Source of the DNA: Butyricimonas sp. Marseille-P3923
Lineage (GTDB): Bacteria; Bacteroidota; Bacteroidia; Bacteroidales; Marinifilaceae
NCBI RefSeq assembly: GCF_900184685.1
Contig: NZ_FXXL01000007.1
Span: 930,001-994,000 of the forward strand
Length of the DNA: 64,000 nucleotides
Direction of reading: 5' to 3'
Shown here: piece after piece, positions 35,925 to 45,638 of the stretch
Layout of the letters: every line of letters begins with the position of its first letter
Position numbering within the stretch: the stretch's first letter is position 1
Notes under the pieces: model-generated
Seen by the model: the letters and a program-made list of their open reading frames with translations, nothing else
What the model was told of the DNA's origin: nothing
The model's database searches: none
Program-made: the position numbers and the translations under genes

Positions 35925-36739
35925 ACCTGCATCTAGCCAAAGACGGAATATTCCCCATCACGAGGGATAAAGAAGGTAAATTATTGAAAGAATTGCCTGC
36001 TTCGGGATTGCTTGTACCCGGAACCATTCAAGGCGAGGGGAAATTAAACGGCATACCCTCTCTTTTCGTACGCTTGGCAGGTTGCAATCTTCATTGCACG
36101 TGGCGCACACCCGCGGGTGGCACGTGTGAATGTGACACGGCTTACGCAGCGTATCGTGTCGAGAACGGATTCACTTTAGCGATAGAAGAAGCCGTACGCA
36201 TCATTGGTTATAACTGGGGAAACATCGACCATATCGTCATCACGGGCGGCGAACCGTTCCTGCAAGCGGAAGCTGTCGGAGAGTTATGCCGTCAACTAAA
36301 GTCCGTGACTCCATTCCATATTACCGTGGAAACGAACGCTACGATTTTTGACGAAGCCTGTGCCCGTGAACTCGATTTCTTTAGCATGTCACCCAAATTA
36401 TCCGGCTCTGTCCCTCCTCCCCCTCACGCCGAACGACATAACACGATACGCCTAAACCCGGAAGCGATACAATCTTTTATCACGCACGCCCGAAAACACG
36501 GGAAAGACTTCCAACTTAAATTCGTTTACTCCAACGAGTCCGACATCACGGAAATCAAACAATTGCTTGCTCGGCTAAAAGACTGGAAAAAAGAAGACAT
36601 ACTGCTTATGCCCATGGGTGCCACCCCCGAAGAACTACAACTAACCATCCCAAAAACATTGGAACATTGCATCCGGAATGGGTGGCGTTACTGCGACCGA
36701 TTACATCTCTCTCTTTTCGGAAACAAACAAGGAGTTTGA
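35921..36739 (+). CDS. queE: QueE, 7-carboxy-7-deazaguanine synthase (radical SAM)
   Basis: This protein has 272 residues from ATG 35921, which overlaps the queD stop. Radical SAM enzyme QueE rearranges 6-carboxytetrahydropterin to 7-carboxy-7-deazaguanine. The N-terminus has TIQGEGKLNGIPSLFVRLAG, and the cluster region contains C55, C59, C69 and C71 (GCNLHCTW, then GTCECDTAY). The usual CxxxCxxC is interrupted by a ~9-residue insertion. SAM-binding motifs VITGGEPFLQ and the VETNAT strand follow, then FFSMSPKLSGS. The gene order queC-queD-queE is complete for preQ0. A bidirectional terminator stem lies downstream (36979-37021). Confidence 0.95.
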   Translation: MNLHLAKDGIFPITRDKEGKLLKELPASGLLVPGTIQGEGKLNGIPSLFVRLAGCNLHCTWRTPAGGTCECDTAYAAYRVENGFTLAIEEAVRIIGYNWGNIDHIVITGGEPFLQAEAVGELCRQLKSVTPFHITVETNATIFDEACARELDFFSMSPKLSGSVPPPPHAERHNTIRLNPEAIQSFITHARKHGKDFQLKFVYSNESDITEIKQLLARLKDWKKEDILLMPMGATPEELQLTIPKTLEHCIRNGWRYCDRLHLSLFGNKQGV

Positions 36740-36978
36740 AAATAACCATTTCCTATGGAGAACCCACTGTAATCCTACCCAAGTAATACCGTAATCATAC
36801 CCCTCCTTCGTTCTTCCTCCGTTTATCCTGTGGAGTTCCTATTATCTCCATTATAGAATCACTGGACTTAGAGCAGACCAGCACCGTCCCTATGTACTTA
36901 TTACCCTAGGTCTTCGATAGGATTACATAGGATTCTCTATAGGAACACGTCTTGTAATCATAAATATCCGAATACAAG
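36740..36978. other. Gap downstream of queE without a recognisable gene
   Basis: This non-coding sequence has loose repetition of TAGGATTACATAGGATT and CTATAGG words (about 36918-36943). No open frame is convincing. Confidence 0.4.
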
Positions 36979-37021
36979 ACACCCTTGAAAAAGACTATTT
37001 TAAATGCTTTTTCAAGGGTGT
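36979..37021. terminator. Bidirectional terminator hairpin
   Basis: ACACCCTTGAAAAAG (36979-36993) pairs perfectly with CTTTTTCAAGGGTGT (37007-37021) across a 13-base loop. It lies between the convergent queE and lipoyl-like genes and contains A/T runs on both sides of the stem. Confidence 0.8.
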
Positions 37022-37041
37022 GATAGTAGATTTATACTATT

Positions 37042-37545
37042 TTATTGTGCAAATCTTTCGTATTCTTCCTCATCCATTAAAGTTCCTAACTGATCTCTCT
37101 TCAATTCACATTTATAAACCCATACTTGATCTGGTGCCATTTGTGAAGGATTTTCAATCTGAAGATTTATACCTATTACTTTACCATCACATGGAGCCCG
37201 AAGCTCATGTTTTCCAGACGTACCCTCTATTTCTGCCAATAAATCTCCTTTCACAAAAGTATCATCCACTATTTTTACAGGAGATATAAAAATAACACTA
37301 TTACCAATAGCGCCTATTATCATGTATGAAGTACCTACCTGTATATGGTTATTTCCATTTTTCAACCAATGATGATCCTTCGTATAACAATTTCCACCTT
37401 TGGAAAGCTGATTATAATAAGGCTGATCCACTGCTTGTACTGGGAGCGCAGGAACATCTCTTCTATTGGTGTCAATTTCGTTGCTTCCAGTAGAAACAAA
37501 AATAGTCAGAATCAATATCTGAACAAGCAATAACATTCTTTTCAT
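37042..37545 (-). CDS. Exported protein with biotin/lipoyl-like (GcvH-type) fold
   Basis: This 167-residue protein has a signal peptide (about 1-20, MKRMLLLVQILILTIF). The C-terminal half, VKIVDDTFVKGDLLAEIEG then ELRAPCDGKVIGINLQI and VWVYKCEL, resembles the hammerhead barrel of GcvH and lipoyl domains. The lipoylated lysine of GcvH (E-S-x-K) is a serine here (E-G-T-S), so lipoylation is unlikely. Export also argues against a role in glycine cleavage. The single gene is convergent with queE. Its function is unknown. Confidence 0.7.
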   Translation of the reverse strand: MKRMLLLVQILILTIFVSTGSNEIDTNRRDVPALPVQAVDQPYYNQLSKGGNCYTKDHHWLKNGNNHIQVGTSYMIIGAIGNSVIFISPVKIVDDTFVKGDLLAEIEGTSGKHELRAPCDGKVIGINLQIENPSQMAPDQVWVYKCELKRDQLGTLMDEEEYERFAQ

Positions 37546-37646
37546 GCACCTATTTTTTAATTAATATTAATACACAACATTTACACGTGCGTAGCAAAGT
37601 TAAGAATTGTATTTAATATCCAATGGCTATCACCCGAATATTTTTT

Positions 37647-39059
37647 CTACACTCGTTTTTTATAAATCACACGCAACGGTTTATCTGCTATGTTGGGATA
37701 AGTTTTAACCAAATTATAATCTTTAGCATCGTAAATGTAAAGACTCCCTTTTAAAGCGTAGGCCGAGTTTTCCTCGTACAAACCCACGTACAACAAATTT
37801 TCATCAGCACTCATCGATAAAGCAGTTATTTCCATTCCATCCGGCAGGGTAACAATAGGTTCGGTCGGCAATTCCTTTGTCACATTCCAACAATACACGG
37901 CATTATCATAAGTATAAAATATACAACTCAAAGCACTGCATCCCACGCAAATAGATTCCCGATCTATCTTAATCGCTTCGAGAGACGGATAGAACTTTAC
38001 AGTACTTAAGGAACTGAATGTAGCATTTGTCAATGCCAGATAGACCTGTGTCGGCATTGTTTTCATGGTATTCACCATGTACAATTTAGAACCGACAAAA
38101 CAAACAGCATGAACATCAAAAGCTATGAATCTCTCACCGGATTCATTAAACCCGCCACTTCGAGGGGAATACAAAACAGACTTCTCGTAATCGATAAACA
38201 CGGGCTTCTCTCCCATACAAAAAGCATCCGCCTCCACGTCTTCAAAATAACGGGTTAGTATCAGTTCATCCACCACATAATCATACACGTAAGCACTCTT
38301 GTCATCCGAGTATATATACATATTATTTTGTGCCGATATCCCTGCAAAACCACGCAAAGAACAAGTCGGATAAGTTCCCCGGAAAGAAGTCATGCCATTC
38401 ACATCAAAGGTACGAACATCCATATTATAAATCCGTGCCGTATTACCGGAAGAAACCAACAATCTTTCATTCACTTGTACCATGTCGGTTACATCCTCCA
38501 TTTCTATCCCGGGATTGATGGTTTCCATGATATCCGTTCGGAAGAACGGTTCCACTCCGGCATCAATTTCCTCTTTCGTGAGCGTTTTCATAAAAGATAA
38601 CCGTCCTTTTCCCGCTTCATCACGACTTAAAACGGTTATTCCTTCCGAGAACTCTGTATCAATATGTAAAACGAAATATTTAAAACGAATAGACTCCCCG
38701 TTCTCGACTTTCAAACTCAACCCGAATGTTCCCAATTCCCGAAAGGTATAACGAAGTTGCGGATCGTGCGAGATAACACGCAAAGAATCCCGAATCGGGT
38801 ATTCCGCTATTTCATTCCCGTTCATTTTCAAATTACCATATCCCCACTCGTAAGACAAGGGCAACTCTTCGCCGGATTGTTCCACGTTCAAATGGTCGAG
38901 AATAAACTCTTCACCAAAGTAAGCAACCAATGTATCATGTTCCGCGGTTATTGTGATTTCCGACAATTCCTTATCCCCGACGGAAGTATGATCATGCAGA
39001 CAACCATATATCCCGAACTGTAACAAAAGCCAGATACCTATACAAATTCTCGTTTTCAT
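37647..39059 (-). CDS. PKD-like family lipoprotein (cassette 2)
   Basis: This 470-residue exported lipoprotein starts at 39059, where an AGGAGG lies 10 bases before the ATG; the longer frame to 39086 is less likely. The signal peptide ends in the lipobox F-G-I-Y-G-C. The PKD-like N-terminal domain has LSEITITAEHDTLVAYFGEE and GTFGLSLKVENGESI. A C-terminal beta-rich domain has TDMVQVNERLLVSSGNTARIYN and the repeat LLYVGLYEENSAYAL. It is clearly paralogous to the 45674 gene and is the last of sigma - susC - susD - DUF4843 - PKD. Confidence 0.85.
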   Translation of the reverse strand: MKTRICIGIWLLLQFGIYGCLHDHTSVGDKELSEITITAEHDTLVAYFGEEFILDHLNVEQSGEELPLSYEWGYGNLKMNGNEIAEYPIRDSLRVISHDPQLRYTFRELGTFGLSLKVENGESIRFKYFVLHIDTEFSEGITVLSRDEAGKGRLSFMKTLTKEEIDAGVEPFFRTDIMETINPGIEMEDVTDMVQVNERLLVSSGNTARIYNMDVRTFDVNGMTSFRGTYPTCSLRGFAGISAQNNMYIYSDDKSAYVYDYVVDELILTRYFEDVEADAFCMGEKPVFIDYEKSVLYSPRSGGFNESGERFIAFDVHAVCFVGSKLYMVNTMKTMPTQVYLALTNATFSSLSTVKFYPSLEAIKIDRESICVGCSALSCIFYTYDNAVYCWNVTKELPTEPIVTLPDGMEITALSMSADENLLYVGLYEENSAYALKGSLYIYDAKDYNLVKTYPNIADKPLRVIYKKRV

Positions 39060-39089
39060 AAACACTTTTCCTCCTTGTAAACTCATTTC

Positions 39090-39878
39090 CTAACGAATAA
39101 AACGATCGGGATTAACCATGTCAAAACCGTCATACGTGTTTTCCGGATCACTGTAAAATTCGTAAGCAGGTTTAAACACGTACTTGATCCACACGATATT
39201 ATTCGGTTGCTGAAAAAATCCGGCAGGTGCTTTCTCCAAGTATCTCCCGTATTCTTTCACGGTTTCGGCATAAAACACGGGTTTCAACTCTTCCAATTCC
39301 CAGTAATATTCCAGCATTTTCCGGTAAAGTTTATAATTACCATTAGCGTACACCCCCAAATACCCACTTGCCCACCATCCCGGAGCAACCAAAACCCCAT
39401 CCACCACAGACAACCGATAACATTCATTCTCCATCGGCACGAAATTCTCGTCCTCCCGCAATCTCATATAAATCATCACAGGATGTTTCTGTATATCTTC
39501 CGTCCGTTTCAAACGGAGCGACAACATTCCCTTCACCTCTCCTTCGGGAAACACAATCTTCCCCATCTCATAATGCTTTCCCGCCTCCGCCGTGGTAGAG
39601 TCTGCAACAACTTCCACCTCACACTCTATCTCTTTCTCTATCGGCATCCCGATGAATTTCACCGGAATATCATAACGGTATTCCGACTCTTCCAGTGCCG
39701 CAAAACTAAATTCTATCGTATCCGGAACGACTTTCGACGCGTATCTATTGACATCCTTGTAAAAATAGATACTTCTTTTCTGTTCCGGATTATAGATTAT
39801 GGTCTTATCACTACAAGCCCATCCACAAACCAGCATTGACAATATCAACCAGATTACACGTTTATCTTTCATCATCAT
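39090..39878 (-). CDS. DUF4843 domain lipoprotein (cassette 2)
   Basis: This 262-residue lipoprotein (lipobox V-C-G-W-A-C) has the family blocks KRSIYFYKDVNRYASK, IPVKFIGMPIEKEIE, AGKHYEMGKIVFPEG and the closing MVNPDRFIR. Almost the same blocks occur in the 47123 paralogue, including the last 9 residues. It is tightly packed between susD and the PKD-like gene. Confidence 0.87.
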   Translation of the reverse strand: MMMKDKRVIWLILSMLVCGWACSDKTIIYNPEQKRSIYFYKDVNRYASKVVPDTIEFSFAALEESEYRYDIPVKFIGMPIEKEIECEVEVVADSTTAEAGKHYEMGKIVFPEGEVKGMLSLRLKRTEDIQKHPVMIYMRLREDENFVPMENECYRLSVVDGVLVAPGWWASGYLGVYANGNYKLYRKMLEYYWELEELKPVFYAETVKEYGRYLEKAPAGFFQQPNNIVWIKYVFKPAYEFYSDPENTYDGFDMVNPDRFIR

Positions 39879-39890
39879 TGACTTTTGAAA

Positions 39891-41309
39891 TTATTCGTCA
39901 CGGTATTCAAATTCATCAACAGGTATCGGCAAAGTATATATTTTATCACTTCCCGCGATGACCGAATTTCTTTCATGCACGAAAATATCCTTGTTCCTCC
40001 GTTTCAAGCAATACCACCATATCCCCTCCCCGTAAAATTCCTTACGCCATTCGTCCATAATATCATCTATCGTTATATCCCGAACAAAATCACGGTCGGC
40101 AAACTTCACCAATCCCCGGGCTGCCACCACGGAATCCAAATAAACCCTTGCTTCTTCGGTTTCCCCTTCCGCCAACAAAGCCTCCGCCATAATATAATAC
40201 ATCTCCGGAATCCGAATCATGCTGAATCCCAAATATCCGCCACCCGTGTATGGAGAAGCATCATTGTTTTCATCCATAATCTTGACACAAACTCCCTTCA
40301 CTCCTCCTTCAAATTCTTTCGTCACAAACCATTTTTTAAGACGCGGATCATCCTCTTCATAAATATTTGCCCAACTTGACGGAAGTTTTAGCACGTTACT
40401 TTTCATTTGATTATCATACAGGTATGCACTGATATTCGTCGTGTAAAGTCCCCAAATAGTTTCCGACAAAGAAACCCGCCTTGCCATAAAAGTTCCTAGC
40501 GTACTTTTAATGGCAAAAGTGAATTTACCGGATTGAATCACTTTATCGGCATACTTCTTCGCATTCTCCAAATCCCCCTTCATCCAATATACCCGTGCCA
40601 ACATGGCTTGAGCCGCATAATAATTAAAATGCAATTCTCTAGCTCCCGTAAAACCGGACTCACTTCCTTTCCGTACGGTAGGCATCAAAGATTTATCTTC
40701 AACTAAACAAGCCTCAGCTTCCTTCAAATCAGCAATAATTTTATCATAAACCTCTTCAACAGAAGAGAAAGGTGTGACTTTAAAAGTATATTTTGTTACG
40801 TAAGGAATTGCTTCTTTTTTTGCATTTTCATCTGTTGAATTTAAATGGACTGCAAACAAGCGTAATATATCAAAATGAATTGCTGCCCTCAACCCTAACG
40901 CCTCCCCACAATACAGCTTATAATAAGGAAAACTTGTTTCACTCTTACGTTTCAGATTTTCTATAATATTATTCAAATAACTAATTACAAGATAACTAGC
41001 ATTCCACATATTTTTTGCAACATTACGTCCATATACATTATCAAAATCAAGATATGACAGACGAAATAAATAATTATCACTTGTCATGAAATTCTGCGCC
41101 AAAATCTCCGGAACCACTACCGACATCTTTCCTCCATACATATCCTCCTTTACCATAGACATATACACGCCATACAAAGCATCCTCCACTCCCTCCGGGG
41201 TACTAAACATATCCTCGTTCACCACCTCCGAATCGGGATTTATATTCAGGAAGTTCTCACAACCGAAGAACGGGAACGACATACACAACAGTAACCATAT
41301 CTTTCTCAT
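39891..41309 (-). CDS. SusD/RagB-family lipoprotein (cassette 2)
   Basis: This 472-residue surface lipoprotein starts with lipobox F-F-G-C and N-F-L-N-I-N-P-D. SusD landmarks are EDALYGVYMSMVKEDMYGG, CGEALGLRAAIHFDILRLFA and HFNYYAAQAMLARVYWMKGD. The C-terminal end is MRIPEMYYIMAEALL-like (M-I-R-I-P-E-M-Y-Y). It lies 11 bases after susC. It is paralogous to the 47924 gene, with most landmark segments the same. Confidence 0.95.
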   Translation of the reverse strand: MRKIWLLLCMSFPFFGCENFLNINPDSEVVNEDMFSTPEGVEDALYGVYMSMVKEDMYGGKMSVVVPEILAQNFMTSDNYLFRLSYLDFDNVYGRNVAKNMWNASYLVISYLNNIIENLKRKSETSFPYYKLYCGEALGLRAAIHFDILRLFAVHLNSTDENAKKEAIPYVTKYTFKVTPFSSVEEVYDKIIADLKEAEACLVEDKSLMPTVRKGSESGFTGARELHFNYYAAQAMLARVYWMKGDLENAKKYADKVIQSGKFTFAIKSTLGTFMARRVSLSETIWGLYTTNISAYLYDNQMKSNVLKLPSSWANIYEEDDPRLKKWFVTKEFEGGVKGVCVKIMDENNDASPYTGGGYLGFSMIRIPEMYYIMAEALLAEGETEEARVYLDSVVAARGLVKFADRDFVRDITIDDIMDEWRKEFYGEGIWWYCLKRRNKDIFVHERNSVIAGSDKIYTLPIPVDEFEYRDE

Positions 41310-41320
41310 ACTTTCTTCAT

Positions 41321-44300
41321 TTAAAAGGTTGTTCTCAACGTAAAATTAAACCCTCGCTGAAACGGGTATTCCGTTCCCCGTTCTTGTTTCACGGATGAAA
41401 TCCGGGCAATGTCCGACATACCGAATCCCACGTTCATCCTTCTGATACCGACTTTCTTCAACCACTCCGCTTGCCACTCGTAATTCAGCATCACACTCGT
41501 GATTGCCAACAAATTATCCCGTTCCACGAAGCGTTCGGAATATCGTTTAACAACCGTTTCGTTTTCGGGAATCCCCAGAAAACGCACTAGATCACCCGGT
41601 CTTTTCCATCTCTCCGTAAAAGCCCGTCTATCCACGTTACCCAAAGGATCAATATTCTCCACTTTATTCGCTAACGTCGTGTTATACAGGTCACCACCAA
41701 AACGATAAGCTGCCGACACATTCACCGAAAATCCCTTATACCCGAAACCGGTAAACAAACTCCCTTCCAACGTGGGATTCGTGTTCCCCACCTCTACCCG
41801 CTCTTCCGAATCATAAGTAAACGTGTATTTCCCGTTCTTCTTGATATACACCTCCTGCCCGGAAGCAGGATCAATCCCTGCCGAACGCATGGCATATATC
41901 CCGAATTGCGAACCACCCTCCACGAACATGGGTTGCGGTTTCACCCCGTAATAAGCAGCCAGATTCTGAGCCCGGAGCGCATCCGAAATCCGTGTCAATT
42001 TATCTATCACGCGTGAACCGTTCACAGTCACGAGCCACGACATATCTCTCGTTTTCAATATCTCGGCAGAAATTGAGAACTCGTAACCGGAATTTCGCAA
42101 TTTACCCATGTTCACGTGTACCTCGGATACTCCCACGGACGAGGGCAAGGAAAGAGGCATAAGTACATCCTTCGTCCTCTCGATATAGTAACTCGCCGCC
42201 ACGTTTATTCTTTCATTCCATAAAGCAGCCGTCAATCCCCAATTATACTTGTTCGTGATCTGCCACTTCATATCGGGATTTCCCATTGTGATCGGCACGG
42301 CACCAAGCCCACCGTAATGAAGCAAATCATTCCCGTATAAGTAAGTCGTCATAGCTTGATACGGGGAGAACGTCACGTTAGCCGTGGAACCCACGCTAAA
42401 TCGCAAACGTAACACGTTCAACCAATCGAAATCCATAAAATCCTCCTCGTGTATATTCCACCCGATACCCGCCGACCACACCGGCGCGAAACGATGATTA
42501 CTCCCGAACTTCGAGGAACCCGACGTTTTGTATGAACCGTTCACGAAATAACGCCCCAACAAATCAAAACTGCCATTCACGAAGAATCCGACTTCCGCCG
42601 ATTCCTGCTCACCACCTGTCGGCTTGGTGTTCACGTACTGTGCGGCAAACTTCAAATCGGTCATTTTATCTTTCAGAAAGCCCTCCGCTTTCAACTGTGA
42701 AGCGGACGATTTATATTTCCCGATATCTGTTCCTGCACTCAAAGAAACCACAGTCGTTCCCGCCTCGTTTAATACCAAACGATAGTTCAGCGCCATCTTG
42801 GCACTCCAATCCGTACTCTCGCCATGGGTTTCCGTGTAAGTTCCTTTCTTGTTGGCAAGCACCTCGGAATCGAAGCGGGAATCCTCCGGTGAAACATACA
42901 CTTTATTCCGGCTATCCCGTTGACTCACGCTCAAATCACCAGAAACGAACAAAGACTTGAACACATCCCAACGCACAGATAAATAATTCGTTATATTCTT
43001 GCCCCGGTTCTTCGAGAAACTGGATAGCGAAGCGTTGTACAACGGGTTCTGTTGAACGTTTCCCTTCTCGCCGAGCGGGTAAAAATCGTAGTTCCGGATA
43101 TATTTACCGGACTCGTCATACACCGGATTGTAAGGATTCATCAAAGTATATTGCGCGAAACTCCCGTAAGGACTATTCTTACTATCGGTCATCGTGTAAG
43201 CGAAACGATAGGTAATCAATAACTTCTTACGCAGGCGATATCCCAACGAGAAGTTGACACCGTAATTCTTTCGGAAATCACCTTTCATCACGCCATACAT
43301 ATCGGTAAAGCGACCGGCAACCTTGTACTCTATATTCCCGCCCCGTCCGGTAAGGGATGCCGAATGCCCGTGAGTAAAAGCTGTACGCAACGGTTTGGAA
43401 GCCCAATCCGTATCGACCCCCCGACGCACGTTTTCCAGTTTATAAGCGTAAGACGGGTAAAGACTCCCGTCCGCCTTGTCATAAAGTCCTGCCAAACGCT
43501 CCAACTCGAGTTTCTGTTCCGCGTTGCAAAGACGCAAGGAACTTAAATCGGGAAAACTAAAGATAGGGGTAAAATTATAGCTGAGCCTCGGTCGATTTCC
43601 TTTCACCCGTGTACGCTCGATCAGAATCACCCCGTTAGCAGCTTTCTCGCCGTATAGCACGGCGGCAGAAGCATCTTTCAAAATATCCACCCGTTCCACG
43701 TCATAAATATCCAAATCATACAACTCTTCAATTGTTATCTTCACCCCGTCCAGAATAATCAAAGGCGTGTTCACTCCCGACTGATCATTCAACACTAACG
43801 AACTAGCACCCCGAATCAGTATCTCGGGAACGGCATTCGGGTTAGACCCTTGTTCATTATTCTCGATAACCCGCAATCCCGGAACCAACGTTGCCAGCGC
43901 TTGAATGATATTGTTCGGAGAAACCCGTAACAAGTCTTCACCTCTCAACGTGGTGATCTCTCCGGTAAAAGCATTCTTCGGCAAGGTGTAATACGCCGTA
44001 ACAATCACATCGTCCAATTCTTTCGTATCTTTAGACAACACCACTTCAAGCACGCGGGTTTTCGGTACCCGCGTCTCCAAAGTCTTCATCCCGACATACT
44101 TGAATTCGAGTATGACATCATCTTTATCCGGCACGTCCAGTTTAAACTTTCCATCCTTGTCCGTGACACATCCCCATGAGGTTCCTTTCACCACAACCGT
44201 GACTCCCGGTAACGGCTCGCCCTCCTCTCCTTTCACCTCTCCGGTAACTACAACTTTCCCAGAACGTGTATCACCGAATCCCGGAAAACGGAACAGACAC

Positions 44301-44344
44301 ACGCAACAAATGATCAGAAGCATCGAACAAAAAATTCTAGACAT
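41321..44344 (-). CDS. SusC/RagA-family transporter lacking the STN domain (cassette 2)
   Basis: This 1007-residue TonB-linked transporter has a signal peptide (about 1-24) followed directly by the CarboxypepD_reg-like domain (VVVTGEVKGEEGEPLPGVTV), with no STN domain. The plug has DVIVTAYY and ILKDASAAVLYGEKAANGV, a G-E-K variant of the usual G-S-R-A-N. The barrel C-terminus (TEYPFQRGFNFTLRTTF) is close to that of the 49401 paralogue. A sigma gene lies 462 bases upstream and no fecR is present, consistent with absence of STN-FecR signalling. Confidence 0.95.
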   Translation of the reverse strand: MSRIFCSMLLIICCVCLFRFPGFGDTRSGKVVVTGEVKGEEGEPLPGVTVVVKGTSWGCVTDKDGKFKLDVPDKDDVILEFKYVGMKTLETRVPKTRVLEVVLSKDTKELDDVIVTAYYTLPKNAFTGEITTLRGEDLLRVSPNNIIQALATLVPGLRVIENNEQGSNPNAVPEILIRGASSLVLNDQSGVNTPLIILDGVKITIEELYDLDIYDVERVDILKDASAAVLYGEKAANGVILIERTRVKGNRPRLSYNFTPIFSFPDLSSLRLCNAEQKLELERLAGLYDKADGSLYPSYAYKLENVRRGVDTDWASKPLRTAFTHGHSASLTGRGGNIEYKVAGRFTDMYGVMKGDFRKNYGVNFSLGYRLRKKLLITYRFAYTMTDSKNSPYGSFAQYTLMNPYNPVYDESGKYIRNYDFYPLGEKGNVQQNPLYNASLSSFSKNRGKNITNYLSVRWDVFKSLFVSGDLSVSQRDSRNKVYVSPEDSRFDSEVLANKKGTYTETHGESTDWSAKMALNYRLVLNEAGTTVVSLSAGTDIGKYKSSASQLKAEGFLKDKMTDLKFAAQYVNTKPTGGEQESAEVGFFVNGSFDLLGRYFVNGSYKTSGSSKFGSNHRFAPVWSAGIGWNIHEEDFMDFDWLNVLRLRFSVGSTANVTFSPYQAMTTYLYGNDLLHYGGLGAVPITMGNPDMKWQITNKYNWGLTAALWNERINVAASYYIERTKDVLMPLSLPSSVGVSEVHVNMGKLRNSGYEFSISAEILKTRDMSWLVTVNGSRVIDKLTRISDALRAQNLAAYYGVKPQPMFVEGGSQFGIYAMRSAGIDPASGQEVYIKKNGKYTFTYDSEERVEVGNTNPTLEGSLFTGFGYKGFSVNVSAAYRFGGDLYNTTLANKVENIDPLGNVDRRAFTERWKRPGDLVRFLGIPENETVVKRYSERFVERDNLLAITSVMLNYEWQAEWLKKVGIRRMNVGFGMSDIARISSVKQERGTEYPFQRGFNFTLRTTF

Positions 44345-44806
44345 TTTATTTAAACCCTATAATAAAGTTTCCTTTCGTTTACTATTTTATAAATTCTTGT
44401 ATCTAATATACACTTCTACCATAACTAAAAACTTCCGATAAATCGCTAAGGTATATCCAATACCTTAAAAATCAACCCAAATACATCTAAATATATAGTA
44501 AAACAATATGCATCACCATGTGTCAACATTCAAAACACATGCAAATGTACCACAAAAATATACCATCATTTCCCGTAATTTACATTTTAACACGTGTATT
44601 TTACAACATAGCGAACAAAAGTAATAGAATAATTAAGAATCGTCAATTCCCCTGACAAATTATTTCATTGACTTACTGCATCAGGAAAAGACGGCAAAAG
44701 AAATTGCAATTTCACCAACAAAAAGAAGGCAAAAAATTATTTATTGAGGAAAACTAAGGGTAGGGAAACTTTTTTCGTAATTTGCTACCCGGACATAGCA
44801 AAAAGA
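44345..44806. other. Gap between sigma and susC (no fecR)
   Basis: This AT-rich sequence has no coding frame resembling FecR. Any SusC promoter here is not obvious. In the standard order FecR would be encoded in this position. Confidence 0.5.
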
Positions 44807-45352
44807 CTAGAAAAAACAGCGCAAACACCATTGATAGGGGCCCATATTCTTACGAAGTTGCTTTAAAGCTTCCCCCTTTTTATTTTTAATCGTCTGCTCG
44901 GAAAGATTCAATTCTTCGGATATCTCTTTCGTGGAATACCCTTCCAGACTCATGGCCATAATATCACGATAATCACCGGATAATCTGGCTATCTCCGCCC
45001 AAATAATCCGTTTCACTTCATTTTCAATAATCTCGTTTTCAATATCACAAACAGAAGCTTGCTGTAATAATGCTTTGTTTTTTATATCCAAATGCCGCAA
45101 CTCGTTCAGACAAGCATTTCGGACACAAGTATACAAGAACCCGATAATCGCCTGAAAAGAAGTAAACTGCCCGCGTTTCTCCCAAGTTTTTATAAAACTC
45201 TCGTGCACGACATCCACACACATATCCTCTTCACGCAAGAAACGACTCGCGTAAACCCCCAACGTGGCAAAATATTGATCATACAATACCTCCAAGGCTT
45301 TCTCGTCACCTTTCACAAAACCATCATACAACGCTTTTTGTTTCATCAACAT
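44807..45352 (-). CDS. ECF RNA polymerase sigma factor
   Basis: This is a 181-residue ECF sigma. Region 2 reads LEVLYDQYFATLGVYASRFL and CVDVVHESFIKTWEKRG; region 4 reads ARLSGDYRDIMAMSLEGYST and KEISEELNLSEQTIKNKK. The ATG at 45352 lies only 1 base after a TAAATTTG box (45354-45361); ATG 45346 is an alternative start. It sits between the two paralogous SusCD cassettes without an adjacent fecR. Confidence 0.94.
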   Translation of the reverse strand: MLMKQKALYDGFVKGDEKALEVLYDQYFATLGVYASRFLREEDMCVDVVHESFIKTWEKRGQFTSFQAIIGFLYTCVRNACLNELRHLDIKNKALLQQASVCDIENEIIENEVKRIIWAEIARLSGDYRDIMAMSLEGYSTKEISEELNLSEQTIKNKKGEALKQLRKNMGPYQWCLRCFF

Positions 45353-45353
45353 A

Positions 45354-45361
45354 CAAATTTA
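45354..45361 (-). promoter_or_regulatory. -7 promoter box TAAATTTG for the second sigma gene
   Basis: This minus-strand match to TAnnTTTG ends next to the ATG at 45352, so a transcript would be leaderless or start from ATG 45346. Confidence 0.4.
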
Positions 45362-45496
45362 CTTATGTATTAATAAACGTTCGTTAAAAGAGAGAGCAAA
45401 AAAACTAACACGACTAAAACAATATACAGTGTTAAAATATTGATTGTAAACTATTAAATATCTCTTTAGTTATTTGAAAAAGATTTGGATTTTTAC

Positions 45497-45504
45497 TATA
45501 TTTG
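45497..45504 (+). promoter_or_regulatory. Plus-strand -7 box TATATTTG antisense to the PKD-like gene
   Basis: TATATTTG has an upstream TTTG at about 20 bases. No annotated plus-strand gene follows, so it may drive a small RNA or be chance. Confidence 0.35.
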
Positions 45505-45638
45505 GATATCAATAATCGAAGGTTTAATGATTCGCTCACACGGCTTCTTTTCAACATGTACTCCTTGTCATTAGAAAATATTCCAACCCCTCCTCAACAA
45601 ACAGAGAAAGAGCCGGAATACTTAAATCAGATTACAGG

